Source of the DNA: Temnopleurus reevesii
Lineage: Eukaryota; Echinodermata; Echinoidea; Temnopleuroida; Temnopleuridae
Reading direction: 5' to 3'
DNA length: 64,000 nt
Assembly: GCA_036244855.1 (NCBI GenBank)
Contig: BQKZ01000296.1
Location: forward strand, 56,328-120,327
Each line of letters starts with the position of its first letter. Positions within the stretch are counted from its first letter, which is position 1. Below, one piece after another: positions 1-12,200 of this stretch. The translations under genes were made by a program, and so were the position numbers. The notes below the pieces were generated by a model. That model was not told where the DNA came from, made no database searches, and saw only the letters and a program-made list of their open reading frames with translations.

Positions 1-25
1 CACCATCACCATCACCATCACCATC

Positions 26-71
<46 letters not shown>

Positions 72-108
72 CCACCACCATCACCATCACCATCACCATC
101 ACCATCAC

Positions 109-147
<39 letters not shown>

Positions 148-148
148 T
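1..148. repeat. CAT/CAC trinucleotide array
   Basis: Nearly pure CAT with interspersed CAC units run from the window edge to about 148. On the transcribed minus strand this is an ATG/GTG array that begins only about 12 nt into the intron after the donor of the exon at 160-287. It is noncoding at this position because the preceding GTAAGG donor is strong. Confidence 0.95.
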
Positions 149-159
149 ACAATCCTTAC

Positions 160-287
160 CTCCAAGACAGGAGCTTTCTTTACAGATTTCTTCTTCTTTG
201 GTTTAGTTGTTGTGGTGGTAGAGGTTGGAGCAGCAGGCGGTGTCGGTCCACCAAACAGATCCTCATCAATGGCTACAGAGCTGGTAT
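160..287 (-). CDS. WASHC2: WASHC2 exon (most 3' in window)
   Basis: The exon sits between the acceptor GTGTAG| and the donor GGAG|GTAAGG. It enters with two nucleotides that complete a codon begun in exon 3240-3915 and leaves in phase 0. It encodes DTSSVAIDEDLFGGPTP, then a Thr run and a basic KPKKKKSVKKAP linker. The DEDLFGG unit continues the acidic L-F series. A competing acceptor three codons inside (CCAG|CTCTGTAG) would create an immediate stop in the required phase, so the upstream AG was chosen. The vertebrate protein ends with another acidic L-F block and a conserved IFDDPLNAF-like tail, which must lie off the left edge. Confidence 0.88.
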
Positions 288-3200
288 CTACACGAAGACA
301 AAATTAAAGACATTGCCATAAATTACGATATTACTAGTACTTCAATGATTTAAAAAATAAAGATTTCTGACCTGTGTTAATTACATTCAGATTGATGAAA
401 AAACAACAAAGAATACAAAATAGAAAGTGATACAGATACGAACAAAATATCAATGAAAATTGAATAAAACTGTACCTTTGATGCTTTATTCCTGCACAGT
501 GTGCCTATGTACGTCACATTTTGAATTATAGCTTTTATGAGCATTACAATATTCTAATAAATGCTTAAAAACCAAATATAGGTGAATAATCAAATTGAAA
601 ACGCCAATTTAAATACGTAATTAGGGGATGACATAGAAGAAAAAATTTAAATGCTCGGACTCCAGAAAAACTATTGACCAAAAAATTTAAAGCCCAAATA
701 AAGTTTTGGTAATAGCGAATATTTTTGTCTCCAGATTTTGTCTTCAAATCTAAATGAAATGAAATATAGTATCATAAATATATTGCACAAAAGATTGGGC
801 AAAAAAATGAATGAGTTTAGGTGAAGTTACATGTATAACCAAAAAGGTGTAAAATATCTCAGTGTCGTGTAACCCAACACTTATTCAATATTTTCTTTCA
901 TGATAAAGGACACCTACTGTGCACAGAATTGGATGAAAATTTCAGAATTTCATTTTTGTGTATACTTTTTTATCATTCTTTTATCATATCTCACAAATAA
1001 CCTCGCTTATGCCTGGGTCACGATTATGGCCAACAGCAATTTATGGGCTAATCTTTGCATAATCACAATTCAAGGAACCTCATAATCACTTATAAGGCGT
1101 ATAGCTTTAGGTATAAAGTGGGCATAATCATTTTCTTTTCACGACAAGCAGGCAATTACTCCACCATAAGGATAAAATGAAATCTTTTGTCTGAATTCAA
1201 GTACCTTATATAAACCTGAGGGTATTCTTTATACACACTCGAAAATTTATTCTTCTCTCTTATTTGAAACGATATTGTTTGATAAGCACCATCAATATGT
1301 GAAAATTCATTGGAGCAGAGTGGGTACTTCAGACAACTGCCATGCATCATACAGGTACATCCATACTTTGTTGTGTATTATATGATTATACAATGTAAAG
1401 TAAAACTCAGAATTATTTTGTTACCTGTTATCATTAATAAGATGTGAAGAGATCACAGTGGGATTTCCAGGCCATACCTATTGTTCTAAGCTTTATAACT
1501 ATTGCAGGTACCGGTAAAATAAAATTCTGACCTACAGGGATATAAGTAAACCTTGAATTGGGCTAAAGCCACTATTCTCATCATATGAATTGATCTTTTG
1601 CAATTACAACAAAACACTTTGCTTTTCAATTTGAATGCTCTGAATTATTATGCCTGTTATTCAGTTATTACATATATCAAAGTAATTATTAGATTCAAGA
1701 TACTTGGTATGTTAAGAAATTACAAGTACACATTATATATACAGTTGAAATAAAAGAAAAATAGTTTTTTATCTCCATTTCTACAAAGTTGTTTATTGCA
1801 GTTATGTTTCACAATTCAATTCCCTATCTATTGTTTAGAAGCCTTCAGTTTTCTTGCATAATTGCTTTTAGCAACAGACCAAGACCATTATTGATTTATG
1901 TACATGTAAGTAAATAATTTACTGTAATTTAGCCATTTTTTTAAAAAACAAAACATTAATTTTGGGTGATATCAGTGAATCTCAATCAGTGGGTTATTGT
2001 TTTCAAGTTTTGAAAAACACCAGTGTATGAGAACTCATGGTCACGAAATTAGCAAAAGCTTCTGCTCATACGGTACAATAGCAACTGATATATTATTTCA
2101 CATAGTCCCACCACGTAAACACACTTTACAAAGGTTGAAAGTAAGGCTATTAATATTCTTAGGTCTGGACTTCTTTTTAATCTCACATATATTTCATTAG
2201 TAAATTACCATCATAATATGACATGTTCATCATAATCATTAAAATGTGCACTTTCGTGATAAAACTACACAAAATACAGTCAACTCAGTCAAAGTCCAAG
2301 TTGAAAAAAGTCAATGTGATTGTTTTTAACAAACCACACAAAACCTGTGTTATTCAAATTGAGAGTTTGTGGTCCAAAGAGAGTATATCTTTTATCCTAA
2401 GAGATATACCACTATATATTTTACTACAGGAGACATTATGTAACAATGATTAATAACCATTCAAATTTGTCTCATTAAAATTACAAATAAGATGTGAGCA
2501 TATTTACAAAACCTAGAAAAATGCAGAAGGCAGGTCCACACCTCTAGTAAGGCCTATATGGCAAAATGATTTTCATTGATGGAAGCTATCTGTACATAGC
2601 AACACCAATGATTGCAAGCTGCAATTGATCGGAGCCAAGCCTTATGCCCAATAATTCAGATGAACTCAGTTTTTTGCTGATAAACTATGTTTTTCGGCGA
2701 AAAACTAATTTTATCAAGCGATAAGCAGAGTTTCTTGAGTAAGTTTATCACTCTGAAAAACTTAGTTTATCGCCCAAAAAACTTAGTCTATTGGTGATAA
2801 TAGGAACGTGACAATTAAACTCATTGTTCACGCACCTCTTGGTAACAGCACAGACCATGCACAAATGCATTCTCCCTAGCCTGCTTTTCTTAAACATATG
2901 AATTTTCATTTCTGGCAATTATCTATTAATGTTGTGGCACAGAATAAGATAACCTTCTGTATTCTGGACCCAACTTGTACCTACACACAGCCTATTGCAA
3001 TTACAGACTTTGATAAAGATGCCAATCGTTCAGGAATATGCATGAGGAGAAATTAAAATGTGAATAATGAAGACAGCTGAACAAAAGTGAGAAGAAACAT
3101 AATGTCAATAACCATGCTCTCAGCCATTAGCTTGTGATGAAACCTAGAATTCATATGAAAATATTCCTCATGCATATTCCAGAACAGTTGACATCTTTGA

Positions 3201-6200
3201 ATTCAGTAGTAAAAGATTCAAAGAACAAATTTTTCTTACCTTTTGGTTTTGCACCTCCAATGTCTCCAAACAAATCCTCATCAATCGCAAGGTCAGTCAG
3301 AGTGGACCTCTTACTTTTATCCTTTGAACCCGGAGCAAAGATATCCTCATACAGCGGATCCGTTTCCATCGAGCTCTGCTTACTGCTTTGCCCAAGGACG
3401 GGCGGTGCGGCAAAAATATCGTCTATGGAAGAATCGAGATTAACCTTTGGTGGCTTGGAAAATATATCATTGTCATGAGTTCTGCTAGGTTTTTGCGTCG
3501 TGGCGGCGGAAGCAAACAACTGGCTGTCGCCTTCTATCGAGAACGGACGCTCCTCTTTGGCTTTTGATATAGTCTTGTTAGAAGCAGGGGCCTTGCTTGC
3601 CCCCGAGAAGAGGTCATCATCAAAAATATTGTTCGATTGTTTCTTTGGTTTGGTGGCTGCCGGTGGAGGTGGCTCTTCATGTGCCCTGGGTTTCTTGGAA
3701 GGCAAGGGCGCGACTGAAGCAGCGGAAGTAGCTCCAGCGGTTGCACCAAGGTCGGGCTGGTCGCTGGCCAAGTTCTGTGTGAATGTCCGGAATCCTTCAT
3801 CGTGTTCCTTTGTGCTGTCGCTCCAGAGGGCGGAGTCGGAAGCAGAGGCGGCGGCTGCTGCTTGCAAACTTCTTCTAGAGGGCGGTCTCCGCTTGGCTGA
3901 TACCCGTGCTCTCGTCTGCAAGAAAACAAACAAATAATAGTTTGCTCAGAAAGTTCTCAGACAGACACCTTTATTCAATGGCCACTATTGTGGATTGTTT
4001 CTGTATTTTGTTCACATTATCAACCATTCCATCATCATTATACAAAAATATTCATTTGCATCAATACATTTATATCCCCAACCTGATTGAATAAAAAATT
4101 TAAATTCTCACAAATAGAGGTAAATCATAGCCATAAAAATTGAGAATCAAATGAGAAATGCCCCGTAACCTAGTATATTCTGTCTCACAAGGCATTTTTA
4201 TCTATCTTTGCATGCCATCTATTTACAAATAGAATCTTATCTGGATATCATACAACATAATCATTGTACAGAGTGTTGATATCATGTACATGTAGCAGAC
4301 ATCTTTTAGAAAATTATCATTATGTCAAAATAATATTGAATTGACTTGTGAAAAAACCTTTGAACGCCTGTTGACAATCTATGTGACACAGACAGTTTGA
4401 GAGATAGTTTTAGATTTAACTTTTGGATTTAATGAATTAAGTTCCATTATGAAGATATCAAGTTATTTCATTTGTTCAAAGAATAAAGAAAGAAATTGTT
4501 GCAAAAAGAAAATGAATACCTTGTTTGGATTAACATCCAGTGTATTGGCATAGGCAGGCTTATCAAATCCAACTGATGGTGACTCTACTGCCCTCTCTGG
4601 TGGTGCAGCGCCAGGTCTGAGTGCCGTTGGGTCAATGTTCAAGTTGGCCTGAAAAAGGCAATGGAGAGCAGTTAGTCAATACACAAAGTATAATATGCCA
4701 GGGCTTGGAATGTAGATGTTCCAAATAGTTAGATTGCAGTTTTCTTATGAATGTGTCATAATTAATGTGTAATAGAGAGCGATAAATACTGTAGAAAATA
4801 CAATATGGATTAAAACAATGTGTAGAACAAAACCATACAAGGATTTGACAGAAGGAGGTACATATAATTTTGAAAATTGGAATGAAAATCCACTATCTGA
4901 AGAAAAAAATGACTAAAATAAACAAAGATATATTCAGAAAAAACGAAATCCTTCAATGTACACTTTAACAAATGGGAAAAGTAGGGAAATAAATGAAATA
5001 TATTTTAGTTCAAAAAAGTATACTCTAATAAAAATACATTTATATTGTTTATGAAAAATGAAGGAGTATGTGCATTTGACAATTGAAAAAGTACATGTAT
5101 ATTCAACAAAGGAGTAATGACAAACTTACATGCATACACACACACAAAAAAAAAAATCATGCCCATTCACAAGTAAAACTAGTTCTATCATAGTATTAGA
5201 ACATCCAAATATATTAGCATAATTCAGATATCATATGCAAGTGGGTTGATATTTGTTCAAAAGCATTTAATAGCCATATTTGTGATTTAACATAATAATA
5301 GGTTTAAAAATATTTGGTCCAAGAAAAAAGTCACCACATCTCCATCATAAAAATCTGCTTTTATAAAACAATTCTCCCATCTATCAAGTTTGGTGCCCCT
5401 CATTGAAGCTATATAAATTATCTAATTATTTACATTATTTAAAAGAGACAAAAGAACCCATTTTAGGTTGGCATTCCTACATTTTTGCTATCTTTTGAAA
5501 GTCTCTAGCTGAAATCAAGTATACACATGAACTACCATTTGCTTTAATTCTGATGAATTTCTTGTCTAAATTTCACTGAAATTTCTTGCATGCCTCCAAG
5601 ATTCACACATATATTATCATTTCATCATTGATTTGGATTTGGATTTGAATTTATCATATGATTTTCAAGGTTCTCGTAAACTCATAAATGTTTAACAATT
5701 TTAATCACACATGTAGCTATGTGTATCCTTCCTTTCATTCCCATTATCTACAAGATTCCAAACTAAAATTTGGTCAAAAGCAATAGAGCAGTAGAGCTAA
5801 AAGTGGATACAAATAGAGAGCTAATTTCATGCATTAATAAGGAAAAGTTTTACTTTTACTTTTGAAATGGTGGGAGAAGAGGTTTTACATGATGGAAGGA
5901 AACAGTCAATGAATAAATCTATAGAATATAATAGAAGGTTAACCAAAAATGCAGAATTATGTTTGTTGTTAGTATCTTGCACATGCATTTCCTATTGCCC
6001 TAGTCACATATGAGCCCCGACTGAACACGACTCTTTGTTCGAATGCAGTAAACTATGAACTGGACAAAGAGTCGTGTGGAATTGTGTTGCTTCTGGGCAT
6101 CTATGTGACTGGGGCTTATGTTCAAGAACATAAAAGTGTAATCAAAATGTTTGGTAATACCTTGTCCCATGAGCACAAAGATCACATTAGGTGTAGTTAA

Positions 6201-9200
6201 TATTATTTACTTGATCATTTTGACATATTAAAGTTTATGTTTATTTCTCATGCATTTCTCTATGTTCATTCAAATAAGGCATTCAATCAATCAAAAAATA
6301 GTGAAAGAAATCGTTCATACATTCATGTACATGCACTTTCCAGCAAGCAAATTTATGTAAATATAAGAGTAACAAAAAGATTTTATAGTATATCCCAAAA
6401 GCAACATTAAATCATTTCATAGAACAGACACGGAATAAGGAATTTCTTTCCAGGATACACTGAAGGTGTAACAAATTGATATCACAAAATAAAGTCAGTA
6501 TTTCAGAAATAATCATGAAAATATAAATACAACACTACAGGAAACATAACAGTTTCAGTACATGTTTTTTAATTTTTTTTGTTATAATATATGTCAATGG
6601 GATCTCAACAGATTTGTCCTCAAGATGGCTAAAAATAGAAAAGCTGAGACAGGAATCTTATTGAGATGTGCTTTGGAATGATAGAAAATTTGAAATCGTG
6701 CAACAACTAAAGATATCTGGAATTATTTTTACATCTTTTAGAAGAACTTTATATTAAACTGTATCTTCTATTCTTTTCTTACTTAAGTACCTGAATCTTA
6801 TCTCCTTTTTGCCTAAAGTAAATGTATAACCCAGAACAAAATATGCCCCTTTTCACATGCCATTCATGCAAACAATGCTAAAGATGCAGCGACATGTCAG
6901 GTCTCCTCGTGCAAGTCATTCAACACCACACCTTGAAAATCTCAGCTTTCCGCCAAACCGAGCCAGTAGAGGAGGATGACGTGCCTGAAGGGGTGTACGA
7001 TGTCGATGACGATGAGGATGATGATGATGATGGACATGAAGGGGTGTCTGGGAGTCTTGCAGGAGCTTTCTGCGGATTCTTGCAGGGTTTCGGGAGAGGC
7101 TTAGGTGGGGGTTCTTTGATGCTTCGTTTAGAGGCTACGCCCCGCGAGCCAAGGGTGTGAGAGCTGGACGATGAGCTTGAGTCGCTGCCGCTGTTCTCAT
7201 GGGGTAACGGGACGCGCCCCTTCTGCTTCTTGATCTTACTCGGCCTTGGAAAGGTGAACCCTCCGGAGATTGGAACTTCGCTGTCGCTCCTCTCTGTAGA
7301 GGAAGACGACGGAGTCCGACTCACAGTTCGTTTGCAGGAGAAGGAATGGGACGGTGTCCGACGAATACAGGCCTCGAACTGCTCCGAGACTGCCGCAACG
7401 GGAGGTCGCTTCCATTCTGTGTCGCTGGCACCCCTGGGACTGGAGGGCCGTTGGATGGGTGGGGGCTCAAGGTAGTGATGGTCTGTGGTTGTCTTTTTGG
7501 AAGGGACTGGCGGGTCTACTTTGAGATTCCATTTAGGACTCACAGGACGTCTGTGTTTGGTCTCAGGCTCAAAATGAGGCAAGCTGATAACGGACTTTGT
7601 ATCAGGGTTCTTTGAAGGTTTACCGATTGGTATAGGACTACTTTTTCTGGCATTTTTGGGGGACGATGGAGGCGAGGACCTATCTTTCTTATGGCTAAAT
7701 AGAGCAATCTTTTGAATGAGAGACATCTTACAAAGCTCATTTGGGGGACAATGACTGCTTTGGTTGGAATCATCATTGGCTGTTCTTGAGTGACCATTGT
7801 CCATGCTACTCTCAAAGGAGGCCATTTTCTGTGACAAAGCTACAGAATTTGAATTGGACGAGTTGGAGGAGGTTGTGGAACTCAATGAGCTATTATGTGG
7901 ATTGTAAGTGTTGGTTGAACTGACCGTTGTGAAGGAATCGTGAGAGTTAGCAGAGATGTTGGACAGATTGAGGGAGTTCATTGAGAACTGGGAACATGTT
8001 GAGGAGTTTGAGATGATAGACATATGGGCATTGATCATGACGTTGTTTGAATTGGTTGTGTTAGAGGACTTGGGGTAGGAAGGCGGCGAGGAAGAGAATC
8101 TGGCGGCCATGTGGCCATTCAGATCCCGGTGTGGGGCACTTCCAGCATAGACGTGGGGTGCTTTTGAAGGTTTGGCAAGGACAGGGGGTGGCACAGGTGC
8201 CTTTGCTGGCTTCTGCGCAGGGGGAGGGGGTTGTTTTTTACCAGCTTTAGCTTTATGTGCTAACATGGGAGAGATGGAAGGAGGAAGAGGAGAAGCTGGA
8301 CCAGCATTATGGTTGCCGTTAACATGAGCATTATTGGTATGGGTCGTTTTGGGGGCATTTCGGAGATGGTTATTTCTGATTTCATTAACAACCTCATTAT
8401 CATCATACCCATCCACTTCGGCTTCAATATCTTTAGCAAAATTTACCTCGGTGTTGTGGCTATTGACAAGCTTGTGATTTCCATTGACCTTAGGACCATT
8501 TGGCAGGGCAGTTATCCTGTAGGATGGTGGCGGAGGAGGAGGTGGGAGATCGGCATCCCATCGATGGTGACTGTCCAGCTGGTGGTGGGAAGGGCTGCCA
8601 ACCGACCCTGCTGGTGATACCCTCCTGGGGCTCTGTCGGTTCATATACACGGCATCATGGGACTTCCCAATGGCTCTGGGCGACGTCGGCTTCCGGTAAC
8701 CGTTCTTGAGGACCTGCGCGCTGAAGATGGGCAGGTCATCCTTCTCAAAGTCAAGGGATTTGTCGGACATCGGACTTCCTAAAGGAGAGTGTCCAGGTGA
8801 TCTCCTGTCCCCGTGGCTGACAAAGGCTGACTGACCGCTGTTCTTGAGAGCACCAGAATGAAGCCCCTTGGGACTGAGAGGTTCGGAGATCACAGGCCTG
8901 CTCTTGGAATTAGGCGGGGAGGACGAAACTTTTGACGTGAGGAATTTGAGCGGAGGAGGTCTCGCTGGCACCCGCTTCATGGGCTTGTCATCACGTGGCG
9001 CCCTACTTGCAGCGCCATTCTTAGGAGGTGTCCTGTTCTCAGGGCTTACTGTCCATTCAGCACCATTAGAGTTGGTCTTTCGAATGGGAGCAAAACGGGA
9101 CTGCACAACAACACTGGACCCATCCTCAGTACTGTATGATCGTAAGCGCTGGAGCATGTTCGGGCTGGATGGGGAAATGCCATTGCTCTTGCCGTTTGCG

Positions 9201-12200
9201 TACCCATTGTGGTTTTGGGGTGAATAACTTCTTTGATTATGCGAGTGATTCTCTGTTGGAAAACGATCTAAAGTTTTTGTTTTTTTGGCGGCGACGTTAG
9301 GAGGTGGAGGTGGAAAGTCTTCATGGTTTGGATTATCAAGGAAAGATGGTGGTCTGGGGAAATCCGCAGGACTGGGAAGTCTGTTTACAGGAGAGGGAGG
9401 AGGGGGCAAATCATTACCGGTATTCAAATTGGTGTTTCTTGGGAGAGTTGGCGGGCCTTTCTTGTGGGATTTCGGTTCATAATCGGGTGGGGGGACATTT
9501 GGCGGACTTGGAAACTTGGGCAATGTTGGAGGAGGGATTGTGGTGAATATTTTGGGAGGGGGCGGTGGCTCATTAGGGGGACTGGGGAACTTAGGCAGAG
9601 TAGGTGGGGGTTCATGGGATGATCGCTGATTCTTAGGGTATGTGGGCGGTGGTGGTGGGGCTCCTTGAGGTGGTGGTGGTGGTGGTGGTGGGGCTTCATG
9701 AGGTGGACTTGGGAATCGAGGGTATGTCGGAGGGGGCTCCTTTGGAGGACTAGGGAACTTCGGAAGGACCGGAGGAGGCTCATGATGCGATCTCTCATGT
9801 TGATTTCTATGATGATTCTGTGGAGGCGGCTTGAGAGCTTTCTGCAGATTCCTAACGTTATTACTTCCAGAACCACTGATCTCATCAAAGGCTGGGGAAT
9901 GGGGCCTGTATCGGCGGGGCTGACATCGAACCTCATTGGCTTTCTGAATCGTAATCGGGGGACTAGGTTTCGCTTTGGTCTGGGGTGGATGCCTGCCAGC
10001 GCTATTTTTGGTTGGAATCGGAGTCAGGTCCACACACTTTTGATGGATTCCCGCCTAGACGTATTAACAATCGGGGATAAAACAAGCACATTTTTCCATT
10101 ACAAACAATATCATAGTCGAAGACAACAAAATTTTCATTCCATTCATTTAATTTGCACATTTCATCAATATGAATGCTTTAATCATTCATTTCACAAGCA
10201 TGCTACATAAGAATCAGACTAGCAAGATAAACAGATAGATGTTCTACATAAAATGTCTACATAAAAACAATCTTCCTATAAAAAGAATAAAACCCTATGA
10301 ATACATGGCAATTAAGAACTATGTCTTAATTCATGCATTTTAACATGCACATAAAGCTTTAGAAATTTAGAGATTTATGGAATTATGGTATTTCTGTCCA
10401 AAAAAGATATATTGATTATGATTTTCTTTCAATCTTTAAATACATGCAATATAGTAGTGATTTTCTTCTAAACATCCTACAAACAACATGCACTTCCATG
10501 CAGTTATAATGTGCTATCAAACTGAAATCAAAGAGTCTAACCATTTACTCAGTATACCTCAATAAACAATACATCTTACACATCAATCCATATTGAGATG
10601 TCACAGTGTATAATTTTCCTAGAATTCTAAGATATAGAGAGATTTAATAAATCAAAATATCAAATTAATTTTATGGCCTGCAGACATATACACATGAATT
10701 AATTAGATTCAAATTTTACAGCATGAACTAACATTACTGTGAGTTAACATTTCACGATAAACAATATAATCATACCAGAATATCATCAATATCAGCACAT
10801 AGAACTTCACATCTCAAACATTTGTGTCAACTAGAATAGAAAGAACTTGGAAGTTTTTTTTTTTTTTAAAGTTACAGATATTAATGTCAACTTAATCATA
10901 TTTCAGACTGAAAAATACTGAAGGATTTATCACAATTTTTGTAAAACACTTTCACATAGGTAACAAAACTCTATCGAATACACAACTCAAAATAAATTGA
11001 GAATCACTCTTATGCATATATGAAATTATAATCAAGTTGTAAGTCTGGAATGGCCAAGTGCAAATTGCTTTGAATGTCATCAAACGCACTGTAATCAATT
11101 TCCTGCATGAGTGGTTTCAGTTATCAAATGTTGTCTCTCGATCAATACACATCCTGAAAAAGGCGACCATTTTGAAGTGATAAAATTAGATATAGTGATC
11201 CCTTAACTTATTTTGTGAAATGTAATTAAATGAAACAGTTTCCATATTACGCTTCTGAATATATTTACCTTCTGAAGACTTTTGATACACATATTTATTG
11301 CACTTTGCTAAGCTTAACATCATATAGGCTGAAAGGACACTTATTTCACAAAATCATATACTTTATAAGCAGCATTTGTCAAAATACATGTAACACATCA
11401 GCTAGTCATACAGATTCAAACAGAACATTCAAGTAAAAGTAATCCTTAAATATGTTAAATAATTTGTAATATATTGCAGATGGGGGCAAGTAATGAATGA
11501 TAATATATCAATAATTGATGCAAGTGAACATGGCACCCACTTTGATGATTAAAAAAGAGCATAGCTTCAAAGTCAATATGAGAAAATACATTAGAAATGA
11601 ATACAATGCCACTAATCCATCCATTAATATTGTTGAAAAAGCAGATAGGTATGTAATTATACAAGTAAAATAACAAAAAAAAAAAAAAAACCAAACAAAT
11701 AGAGGACAACATTGGCTACATATTTATTTAGAACAATGAAATATCAACAAGCACATATTCCATAATACGAAGCAAATAAAGTGCAAGTTTAAGCGTGAAA
11801 AGTAGTTTTGAGCGTAATTGACGAATGGTTGCAGTACAAGAACGTGTCATACACATGTAGCTATATATTTCATCAAAGGTGATTCATATAATATCAGAGA
11901 ATCTAAGGGGGTGTTGCTCAAAATCAACTGCAAATCAACTGCAACTTTGCAAAAAGTAACACGCATTTCCATTCGCGCACGTTATGCGCATTTAAAAAGG
12001 CGCGCATGAAACAATGATTTTGATTGGAGCGTACTGATCAACTGCAACTTGTGATTAATTGCAACTTTTGAGCAACACCCCCTAATAAAGAGATATAGAG
12101 GGTTAATCGTAAATGAGAAAGCTTCAAACATATTGCTTATTTTGTGCTTTCTAAATATAGAACACAGTATTTACAAAACAAGCACCCTTTGGTACCTGAA

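Larger units (their letters stand above)
288..3239 (-). other. Intron, 2.95 kb
   Basis: AT-rich intron with no supported coding sequence. It contains a short foldback at about 2678-2771 and a family-B MITE at 3019-3194. Otherwise I see only scattered poly-A/T runs. Confidence 0.8.

Noticed and set aside
6894..7160. Plus-strand acidic open frame with a DDDEDDDDDGHEG run
   Set aside because: It is the antisense shadow of the Ser-rich end of the giant minus-strand exon, where TCA/TCG repeats read as Asp/Glu on the other strand.
6920..10033. Giant frame as a stand-alone gene starting at position 10033
   Set aside because: The codon there is GTG, not ATG, and the first in-frame ATG is ~290 codons later. 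Entry by splicing explains the open frame better.
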